Assembly: GCA_035771175.1 (NCBI GenBank)
Contig: CM069598.1
Span: forward strand, 12,692,539-12,756,538
Length of the DNA stretch: 64,000 nt
Origin: Paratinospora sagittata
Taxonomy: Eukaryota; Streptophyta; Magnoliopsida; Ranunculales; Menispermaceae
Direction of reading: 5' to 3'
The notes beneath the pieces were generated by a model, which searched no databases, was not told where the DNA came from, and saw nothing but the letters and a program-made list of their open reading frames with translations. This document shows, piece by piece, positions 33,884 to 43,000 of the stretch. Position 1 is the stretch's first letter, and every line of letters starts with the position of its first letter. The position numbers were made by a program, and so were the translations under genes.

Positions 33884-34509
33884 CCGACAGTCCAAGGAGT
33901 GTTTTCCAACCTTCTTAGCGGATTTTCATTCACGTTGGGTCAAAACCCCAATTGTTGAAAACGTCGTAAAACGGCTCCCATAGCTAAAATTACTCCGCTA
34001 GAAAGGTTACATCTAGCGTAGATATCAATTTTATGAAGAAATAGAGGGAAAATCACTTACCGCAGGTCCTGATTTCGCGCAAATCTCGCGTTTCTCCCTC
34101 TTTTTCCTCTCTTCCCTTCTTTCGTTCCGTCTGTTCTTCTCGCTGTTTTTTTTTTCTTTCTTTCTTTTATTCAGCACCTCATTTAATTTATTGATTTACT
34201 GTTCCGTAAACAGTACCCGCTTATGAACAGTAAACTTAATTTGTCTTTTATTTGAGTATTGTTCCTTATTTTATTTTATTTTATATCTTTTTATTCGTTC
34301 TTCTTCTTCATACACTCAATCTACCTGAGGCATACACGTATTGTAAATCGATTTCTATTTAAAATCACATTCCAACTCACTTTTGACATTTTCAAGTTCA
34401 TTTGTCACATGTACACATGACTTTAAAGGTCCTTATACGTGTATTATACATTTTGATAGACGCATACTTCAACGTATGTATGTAAGTAAAACTACGGGGT
34501 ATTACAGAA

Positions 34510-34734
34510 ATGGCGGAAGAACAGAGATGCCAAGCTCAGGAAGGCCACCATCTCTGCGCCAACAACTGCGGATTCTTCAACAGTCCTGTAACTCTAAACC
34601 TCTGCTCCAAGTGCTACAGAGATTACTGCCTCAAAGAAGAACAAGCCTCCTCTGTCAAAATAGCCGTCGAGAAATCTCTCGCTGGATCATCTTCATCTTC
34701 CTCTTCACCTGCTTCCACCGTTCCTGCAGCCTAA
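34510..34734 (+). pseudogene. Truncated SAP (A20 zinc-finger) gene captured in copia-3
   Basis: 74-codon ORF starting MAEEQRCQAQEGHHLC. The A20 finger is intact: Cys-x3-Cys-x11-Cys-x2-Cys around CANNC, GFFNSPVTLNL and CSKC, then YRDYCLKEEQASSVKIAVEK and a Ser-rich tail ending in a stop at 34732-34734. Plant stress-associated proteins are normally about 160-180 aa with a C-terminal AN1 finger; here AN1 is missing, and the sequence after the stop is copia-3 leader. It lies antisense to copia-3, and its start codon overlaps the target duplication of the gypsy solo LTR, so its own leader is 3.5 kb away. Truncated capture; expression is unknown. Confidence 0.88.
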
Positions 34735-34754
34735 GAATTTCCGCCGGAATGGAC

Positions 34755-34970
34755 GGTCAGCGGCCAGGATCGGAGAGATCGGAGAATTGTTGGGAGAGAT
34801 CGAAGATCAGAGAGATCGGAGCTAAGATCGGAGAGATCGAAATACCATTTGGGAGAGATCGGAGAGATCAGAGATCAGAGAGATCGAAGCTGAGATCGGA
34901 TGGCTCACGTCACAGAGATCGAAGCTGTGGCAGATGGCTCACGCCGCGGAGATCGGAGCTGAGATCGGAG
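34755..34970. repeat. Degenerate gatcggagaga repeats in the copia-3 leader
   Basis: Many copies of atcggagagatc-type words between the SAP fragment and the primer site. ORFs on both strands here are translations of the repeat. Confidence 0.7.
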
Positions 34971-35156
34971 AGAGTTTTGCGAATCGAAGGCGAAACCGGC
35001 GAGAGAGTTTCACGGTTCCGTCGTGGTGTGATTCGCGGTTCCGTCGCCGGGTGTTCTGCTCCGATTGCACAGTTTGAGCGGAAGATGACGCCTGCGATTG
35101 CAAGCTTGTGATGGACACTCATGTCAGGTTCGCTGATCTCTAAGGCTCTGATACCA

Positions 35157-35283
35157 TGTCAAAATTCTCTGTCAATTTTCCTCTCCCGTTTTCATTCACA
35201 ACCATGAAGTATATATATATATATATTACAAAATATTAAATTAAGGAAAAGTATTCCTCAAAAGATACAATAATATCGTAATA
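35157..35283 (-). repeat. copia-3 5' LTR
   Basis: tgtcaaaattctctgtc ... atatcgtaata, preceded on the plus strand by the primer-site complement and followed by the ttgat duplication. Confidence 0.92.
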
Positions 35284-35288
35284 TTGAT

Positions 35289-35387
35289 TGTCCTACATTT
35301 CCTCCAAAAGCTGACTTTTCATGAAGCAGCTAGGTCGAAGATGACGAATTCGCCATTTAGTTTTCGCCTCTAAAGGCTCTGATACCA
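35289..35387 (-). pseudogene. copia-1 gag start and primer-binding site
   Basis: gctctgatacca (35376-35387) next to the 5' LTR, then a short leader and a gag start at 35356 on the minus strand. An in-frame TAG follows within ten codons, so gag was already dead or started downstream. The reading continues past the copia-3, copia-2 and gypsy insertions. Confidence 0.8.
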
Positions 35388-35669
35388 TGTAAGTTTCAGA
35401 GAAACGTTAGCTCAATCAAGAATGAGAATGTTTTTCTTGTATTTATAGATGTATTGTTATACACTTGTCATGAGACCATTGGCTACATACTTACAGTTGT
35501 TCTGACATTCCTAACTATCTTACCAACCACCAGACGCTTCAGTTAGTTTACAGACGCTCCAGTACTTAGTTTACATACGCTCCAGTTAGTTTAGCTAACA
35601 ACCCCTCAATTTGTCAGTTTAGTTTACACAGCAGTACACTATACAGTTATATTATGAGCTTATCTAACA
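35388..35669 (-). repeat. copia-1 5' LTR
   Basis: tgtaagtttcagagaaac ... gcttatctaaca, 282 bp. Contains a local duplication of cagacgctccag/ttagtttaca units (about 35530-35595) that is shorter in the other LTR. Confidence 0.9.
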
Positions 35670-35938
35670 CCCTCTAATGATGAGGAAGAGATCGATGAAG
35701 CCACAAATTATTACAAATGAAAGCTTGAAGGAAATATAGTTGTGAGCTTGTTTGTCTACTGAAGCACGGTTTCCCGATATCACTGAAGATGAGGCATTAA
35801 GTGTTGCATTAATTTGATACATGCATTTCAGATGAGGAACTGAGCAATGTGGTCGATAATAAGGAAAATGCAACACCAAATAAAACACCATCTTCATCAG
35901 CTGTTGTTGCAGGTGATGATGTTGATTCTGTCACTTAA
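35670..35938 (+). pseudogene. Possible 3' exons of a gene disrupted by copia-1
   Basis: Directly right of copia-1 is SNDEEEIDEATNYYK in the frame that would follow the splice-acceptor-like sequence at about 485-500 on the other side. Another acceptor-like tttcag precedes 35831, and an acidic, Ser/Thr-rich segment (EELSNVVDNKENATPNK) runs to TAA at 35936-35938. Family not recognised and the frames contain stops, so this is at best a remnant. Confidence 0.3.
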
Positions 35939-36567
35939 GCCTCGTGAGGATTGTTAAAAATTCTCATAAACAGCTCAATAATGCTCAATATGAATCACTT
36001 AAGCAAGACATCTATGCTTAAAACATAGTTATTTCCCATCCAAGACCTATGGCTATTGTCATTTTACAAGCTAAGCTAGTTAAGTTATTTTCATGTTTTT
36101 TAGGGGGGTGTAGTTTGTAGTGTTGGCAACATGTCCTATTAGTGGTATTGCGGAGTCACATTTTCTAAACTGGCATGTGAGTGAGTTAAATACACTTGTA
36201 GTAGCATTCAAGCCCCAAAATTCTACTTTTGAGTCAAATTTGTGTTGGGTGGATTGCCTCTCAATAAGGACACTACTATAAGCAAATTTTGTCATTTTGT
36301 GTGTCTGTTTAAGCACGTGTGGCATATACTAATGCAAACTAACACAAGAAACTAATTTAATTTACATATGAATAGAGTATGTTTAAAATATTAAGGAAAA
36401 TCTTAGGTTCCCTATGAGTTCCCTCCTCTCCTAAAAACTTATATAGTTGCAAATTATTAGCAAGTTGGAGGATTTAAGAGAAGAAAAGATCAAGAGTACA
36501 AATTCTAATAATAGCATCCAGAGACTAGGTCAAATAATTTTTTGGATGAGTTCCCTCATCCATAATG

Positions 36568-36763
36568 ATGGAGAAATTATTGTTTTGTTTTGTTTTATTT
36601 TTTTAAGAAAATACAATTCTAATCCTACCTTAAATCGATCCCAAGGAGGTGGGCCCCACTTAAGTGGGACAAACTCACAAACCTTCCCAACCTTAATTAG
36701 AACCCCCACAAGTAGAGAGGATTTGAACACAGAACCTCATGGTTCAATGGAGAAAGTATTGTT
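36568..36763 (-). mobile_element. tRNA-derived SINE, minus strand
   Basis: Flanked by 17 bp duplications with one mismatch (atggagaaattattgtt at 36568-36584, atggagaaagtattgtt at 36747-36763). On the minus strand the body (36746-36585) carries a B-box gttcaaatcc and ends in an A-rich tail (aaaaaaataaaacaaaac). The A-box end seems truncated. Confidence 0.7.
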
Positions 36764-38218
36764 GTTGCAAGCAAAGAGACAAAAAACACTGTATAGTATA
36801 TTTTTATATCTAATATAATTTATAGATATGATAAATTATGTAATTTTATAATAAATATACTAATAGACTAACTCAATGAACTTGATGGGTTGATTTGAAT
36901 TGGGTTCAAGGAGTTTCTCTCCACAGCTACTTTTGTCATTTTTCTTTTAACCTTGCTATTGTATTAAACGAATAAAATTTCAAATAATTAAATTAATAAT
37001 TAAAATTAAAAAAATAAAAGAAAAAAAATTCAAGTTTTTTATTTTTAAAAGTTAAAATTTAAATATTTTTAAAATTAAAAGAATAAACAGCTTCTAAATT
37101 TACTGTTTTTATTCTTTATGTTAATATGTTTACCTTTTTATTAACATAAAACTAGTGGGACTTGCTACAAATTAATTAATATATTATCGTAAATATTAAA
37201 CTCAATATTTTTAAGAACAAATATAATAAATTAACAAAAATCTCAAAATTATGTAATGATATTTATGAAACAACTTAAAACTAAAAGAAAAATAAAATGA
37301 TAAAACTAAATCAACCAAACAATTAAAATATAACTATAAAATCATTTTAACTTATTTACCTTTTTAATTATTTTATTTTAATTTTATTAAGATGCCGTGA
37401 AGGTGTTATGTAAATGGGTGGTGGCGTTATATAATAGACAAGCCTATAAAATAAAAAATATAAAAGTAAAAAATAAATTAAAAATTATCGACACAATAAA
37501 AAAAAAAAAGTTTGTACAATAAGCCGCACCCTGAAGATATCTTTATTATTTTTCATATAGTAAAGATCCATTAGGAATTAATAATTTTGAACTACTTAAA
37601 TCACCCAACAAGTCCTTTTTTATATTTAATATTTTGACCTTATAGCTTTTGGCTTAAGCAAAAAGCAATACTCCATTCAACAGTCAAAATGCCACCAAAT
37701 AACACCAATATAATACCGTTCTCCACATCCTTTTCATTTCATGCATGCTTCCCAGATGTTTCCTTTACATTCAACAAAAACGAGTGAATGACAGATAAGC
37801 TTTTCTCGGCTTATTTTAGATTTGTATTAAAAATAAAGTTATTATTTACCCTTTTTCAAATTCAAATTAATTTCTTTATTCAAAAAAGTAAGATAAAAAT
37901 TTCAAAGGTATTACTGAGTCTTCGAAATAAAAGAGAGGTCCATTATGAAATAAAAAGAGCGCAAAATTACTATAAATAAATAAATAAAAGATGACAGAAA
38001 GTTACTAAAAAAAATAAAAATAAGTTATAAATGATAAAAAAAATAATTATTAAAATAAGTTTTATATTTACTAACGTTACAATAAATATCTTTTTAAATT
38101 TGTATATGACATCTTAAGAAAGCAACGAAAGATATTTTAAATCATATACAACAATGACATAAAATAAAAATTATTAAAAAATATATAAAATTTGTTTCAT
38201 GTTATTTTAAAATATGAA

Positions 38219-39423
38219 TAATGCTATACGGTTTGAAAAGTATACATCATTTTTTTACAAATCAGATGTGTCATATATGCCATATTAGATTTGTTGTCTT
38301 TTTTTCAAGGCTATTTTTAACCAAGGTTACAATATAAGTGTAACATGAGTTGACATAATGATTACTGTAAAAAATATTTAATGAATAAATGTCCTATTTA
38401 TTAATATTTTTAGCACTTATTTTTAGCACATAAATTAAGTAAATTAGATATTTTCGAATTATACATCAATACAAAAATTATGTACATTAATCATTTTCTT
38501 TTAATGAAACTTTACCTACTAACATTTAGTTGATTCAGATGGCTTGATATTCATTTTTCTTAAGCGAGGTCATGAGTTCAAAATCCTTATCGTGTATGGA
38601 GCTACTATTTGCTGGGAGACCTTTGCAACTTTGTGATTAAATCCAGGTCGAATCCAGATGGATTAGTCTTGTCGCCAAACGAAGGAGGACACCACTTGAG
38701 TGTCGTCCAGTGGTGAAGCAACAAAAAAAAAAAAACTTGACCTTAAAAATTTTCACTATTTTTCATTTATGGGAAAGAAAATATTCTTTGAATTATAAAA
38801 AAATATTCATTCTTTTATTTTTTTTATTTTTTAGGTTATTAGCATCTACTTTTAATCATAAATTTTTTAATTATTTATAATTGACAATATCTTTTTTATA
38901 ATTGAAACGCTATTATCTAACCTAAAAAAAAAAGTGGACAATATTTTTATTTTTAATTAATTTTAAGAACACACACTAGTACTTAATTTATGCTTTAAAA
39001 TTGGGTATTAAAAATATTAATAAATAGGACATCTATTCATTAAATACTTTTTTTTTATTATTAATTTTTCATGATAAATTTTCTCTCTTTACGCGAGATT
39101 AATTATTGAATTTGAGTATAACAGAGGCGTTTGAGCTGACTCCTTATTAAATAGGGGCACGTCTAAGCTCAAACTCAAGACTTAAACCTCAAATTCACTT
39201 ATGCTCAATTTTTGTGACTTAAACTCGAGACCTAAACCTACTTATACTTAGTTTCTCATTAACAAAGATATCACCTTTTCGTAAATACTTTTATACTAAT
39301 CATTTATGATTAATTCATATTTTATTTATATTGTAACCTTAGTTAAAGGTTGCCTAGGCTCAAATCTAATGCGGCATATGTTACATCATATTTATAAAAA
39401 TAGTGTGGAGCCGTATAACATTA
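38219..39423. mobile_element. Foldback (long inverted-repeat) element of about 1.2 kb
   Basis: Ends read taatgctatacgg and ccgtataacatta. Arms pair over about 200 bp or more (for example taatgaataaatgtcctatttattaa at about 38380 with its near-complement at about 39015-39050; catattagatttg with caaatctaatgcgg). No transposase seen. The loop holds the SINE 38532-38735. Target duplication not resolved. Confidence 0.75.
38532..38735 (+). mobile_element. tRNA-derived SINE in the loop of the foldback element
   Basis: A-box-like tggcttgatatt at about 38540, B-box-like gagttcaaaatcc at 38574-38586, a ~130 bp body with ctgggagacctttgc, and a terminal (A)13 run at 38723-38735. Confidence 0.6.
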
Positions 39424-40085
39424 CATATTAAGAATATTTATTCAGGTATAAAATTCTATTTATCCCATTATTAAATTAATCATCTTCTGAGCCGCGCCCT
39501 CACGTAGTGAACCAATTTCTTTTCAGAGCTTCGACGCGGTTGACCGTTCGACCTTCCTTAACGCATTTGCTTTCCGCGTAATCGAATAATAAAAAAAAAA
39601 AAAAAAGTCCTAAATCCTTCAAAAGAATCAAAACCCCTTGGACCAATTTTCTTCTTCAGCTGCGTTGTTGTTGCAGAAACCAAGTCAAGTCATCCAGCTT
39701 TTCTTCCTTCGATTTTCAGTTCTCTTTTGAACAGATCTCTTCAAGAAACCTGCTCGATCAAAGAAGCTAAAGAGGAATCGCGATTAATTTTGTGATTTTT
39801 CGAGGATTTTTGACATTTTTGTTTGTTTGTTTGATAAAGAGAGGTAGAAAGAAGATTTTGGTGAAAAAGAGGTTGAATTTCAGACGTTGTTCAGGTTCTT
39901 TTTTGGTGATTTTTGATTCTGTTAAGAGAGGTTTTGGAGCGGAACAGCGGTGTTTCGAGCAGTTGTGGTATTGATCCAGCATCTCTGTTTCAGTTCTGAG
40001 TAAGAAAACGTTGCAGATCCTGTGATGAAATTCATATGTTGATGATACTTTTGGGAGAAGGAGAGTGTTATGTTTTTGAGAATCG

Positions 40086-43000
40086 ATGGATGTACTGCGA
40101 AGATTCAGTTGTGTTGTAGTTTTTGTTATCTTGCTTGGCGCTTCGAGGAGGACGGAGCAGTTGGATTTCTACTGGAGAAATGGAGATACTACGATATCAG
40201 CTAACCCTGCGATACAGGGAACCGTGGTAGAGTCCAAGCCCAAGCCCAAGCACTTCAGTTTCTTATTTTTGGTGTTTGTATAACTTGTTAGTATTTCACT
40301 TTGATTGAACTTCTTGTTGCTTCTTTACTTTGGTTTAATCTACTTTGAAATGCTTAATGTTTGTGTTGGCAATGAAGCCGTGCTAGCTTTTCTTGAGTTG
40401 AGAATTTACCTGATGAGTCTAGAGGTATCTGGTGGCAGCTTAACCAATAGCACTGAGTTTAAAGTTTGAATTGGAAGCTTCAAGTTTCTTGAGAAATTAG
40501 GTGTAGGGAGTTAAATCTACTAGGAAAGAGATGTTACCTTTGATTTGTGATTCCACAAATTGCTATTTGCTTTTATCAAACTAAAAGAAAAGGTATGGCA
40601 TATGTGAGTGTACACGTCTTTGTTGAGAAGGTTGAGAAAGATGAGGAGATAGGCGAGGGAGGAGAAATTGGGATTAGATCATTAACTTAACAATTATCTA
40701 GGATTAAGAATATCTACTCAACTCAACTTTAACTAAGCCTTTTCCCAACTATATGGGGTCTACTACAAGAATCTACTTCCTTCACTATTTTCTATCCAAG
40801 GCTAAGTTGACATTCAAGTTACAAGTGGTTATATCTTTCTTAATTAGGATCAAGAATATCTCTAATAGGTAAAAGGCAAAACTTTAGCTATTATACAAAG
40901 ATTTGATACATTGAAGAAAACTATAAAACAATTGAGTAAATAGTAGGGGTGTCATTGATTCGGTTTGGATCGGTTTTCGATCAAAACCAAAATCGAACCA
41001 AACTTAATTGGTTTGATAATTTTGAAACCAAAGCGAACCGAAACCATTTGGTTTGGGTTGATTGGTTTGAAACATTAATGCACAACCCATCATTGCTAGG
41101 CAATTCCACATCCATGGCTGCAAAAATTACAAAAAACAAAGAGATAAAGAACTCTTATTCAAGAGAAACCCCTTCAATCATTTCTGAACAAATACATGTA
41201 GAAGATGGAGCTGCTATGCAAGAATCCCTAATGAAATCCCATTGTTCAAATCATCTAGGGGTAGCCTAGCGCACGAAGCTCCTGCCTATACAGGGTCTCG
41301 AAAAAGGGTCAAACCACATCTGAGTCTATTGCACACAACCTTACTTTGCTTTGCAAGAGGTTGTTTCCACGACTCGAACCAATGTTCAAATCATCTGAAA
41401 ATGGAAAAAAAAAGTAAAATAAACTCACAGCCAAGAAGTTTTCTCCAAGCCCTAAACATCGAGAAATGAATCACACCAACAATACCTCAAAATAGTGGAA
41501 AAAGATAATATTTTCTTCAGTGATGGTATCCAAACAAATCATTGACTCCTTCAAAAATCTCTAATGGTGAAAAAAGCTCCCTAGAAAGTTGAGACTGTAG
41601 AAGCAGCGAGATTGAAAAGGTGCAACAATGAATAAATTGATGATCAATTCCTATAGATTCGACAGTGAAACTCTCCTCAACTTGATCTTCAATCACTTTC
41701 AAGAACACCCAAAGGAGTTGCAGAGATTTCACTCTTGCCGATGGATGTCATGAACTAGAAAAAATAAAAAATAAAAAAATGAAAAATCCACCATTGGTTC
41801 AGCCCCTCCCTTAATCTTTCTCAATGAAGAAGAAGAAGAAATGGGAAAATAAGGGGGTGGTTGTCGTCGATTTGGGAGAACCCAACTGATCAGTTATAAA
41901 TTGTTCAACCCGAACCAAAACTGAACTTACTCAAAACCGTAACAAATCGAACTAAATGCCTCGTTTGGTTTGGTTTCACAGTTTGAACCAAACCACTGAC
42001 ACCCCTAGTAAATAGATTGATGGAACTTACTAGAGATCATGCAAATACAGCTTTGGAACCAAATGGGGATAAAAAAGCAACTAGAGTGCATGAGCCTCGT
42101 TCTCCTCTAATGATGACGAGTCCTTCCACTTAGAAAGGATGAACTTCAAATGAATCTTTCCGTTCTTCATATTTCTATTTCCTTGACTTCATAGTTCATA
42201 TTTCCTTGAGCTTGACAAATAGAGCCATTTATACTGAGAACCACTCAATATGTTTCTCCTTTGTTTTTCTCTTGGTGAACAAGTGTCTTTATCCCTTCAA
42301 AAGTCCTTCTATTCTTCTCCATTTGTGAGTCAAATATCACAGCTGAGGATTATCCCTCAGGGTCCATTTCATCTCCAAAGAGGGCCCTGATCAGCCTTTC
42401 CTTTGAAGAAATCCAAGATGTATAAACATACTTGTTAATATCAGACTCCCTAATGAATCATAACAGATAATATAAGCTAATCTACTTTTGTATGTGAAGG
42501 TTGTTCACAGTTTCTCACAGATCATAGTCTAACATTGCTGTTTTGCAATTTTTAACGTGGCTGAGGGGCCACTCCTCTTTTGAGTTTCCCAGCACTTGTG
42601 GATAGCAAGGTTCGCCATATAGGCTCTAGAAGTTATTCAGGTGAGGGGGCTGAATACCCTTGGTTATAAGAAAATGTGGAATTAAAGGTGCACTGAGTAC
42701 ATCATAGCCAAAAAACCTGATCCAATTAGACAAAATTAAAGTACATGAGTTAGAATTTAGTTGATTTTAATCAAAAGATAACTTCTGGCTGGCCCGGGCT
42801 ATTATGCCCAAGATGGGTTTGTTGTAAGCTCAGGTTGGGCACAAGCAAAGTTAGTTGGTGTTTATTTAGCTCCATGTTGATCCAACTTGCTTAGTGTATC
42901 CCTCTTTGCCATCTCATGCTTAATTGACTTAAAAAAAAAAGAAAAGAAAGTCTGGTGAGCTGAAGTTTAAGTTGCTTATTGCTCTGGCCTCCAATACATA

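Larger units (their letters stand above)
30967..34506. mobile_element. Solo LTR of the gypsy family, itself interrupted
   Basis: Starts tgtcacgacgcccctg and ends gggtattaca, flanked by gaaat at 30962-30966 and 34507-34511. Removing the inner insertion (1459 bp plus 5 bp) leaves about 2.08 kb, matching the 2.03 kb LTR of the gypsy element at 12225. No internal gag/pol is present, so this is a recombination product of a former full insertion. It sits at the start codon of the captured SAP fragment. Confidence 0.92.
27374..35283 (-). mobile_element. copia-3: defective Ty1/copia element carrying a host gene fragment
   Basis: Flanked by ttgat at 27369-27373 and 35284-35288. LTRs are short: 27374-27512 (139 bp) and 35157-35283 (127 bp). 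They are near-identical except for a (TA)n run. The primer site is gctctgatacca at 35145-35156 on the plus strand, and the purine tract complement follows the 3' LTR at 27513 (cccccctcaagttgg). Order on the minus strand: leader, antisense SAP fragment, protease region, integrase, RT, RNase H; a gag core was not found. A 3.5 kb solo LTR interrupts the SAP fragment. Stops and frameshifts are frequent. Confidence 0.92.
510..35669 (-). mobile_element. copia-1: outermost, decayed Ty1/copia element hosting all the nested insertions
   Basis: Minus-strand element. The right (5') LTR is 35388-35669 (282 bp), with an iMet primer site at 35376-35387. Internal coding runs from 35356 to 35289 and then resumes at about 12224 down to 8446. 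The left (3') LTR seems to be in two parts, 510-669 and 8214-8308, which match the first and last portions of the right LTR. The putative target duplication is ccctt/ccctc (4 of 5). The gag frame can be followed across the three inserted elements once each insert and one copy of its duplication are ignored. The pol domains resemble the Ale/Retrofit lineage and carry many stops and frameshifts. The split-LTR reading is inference; the 8214-35669 part is firm. Confidence 0.75.
35939..40085. other. Intergenic, AT-rich, with SINEs and a foldback element
   Basis: No gene supported. Very AT-rich at about 36820-38200. Contains the SINE at 36568-36763 and the foldback element 38219-39423. The last ~400 bp (39640-40085) should be the formin promoter and 5' leader. 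Confidence 0.6.

Noticed and set aside
34383..35111. 242 aa plus-strand ORF spanning the solo LTR end and the copia-3 leader
   Set aside because: Crosses an element border and overlaps the real SAP frame out of phase; the Arg/Ser/Glu-rich part is the gatcggaga repeat.
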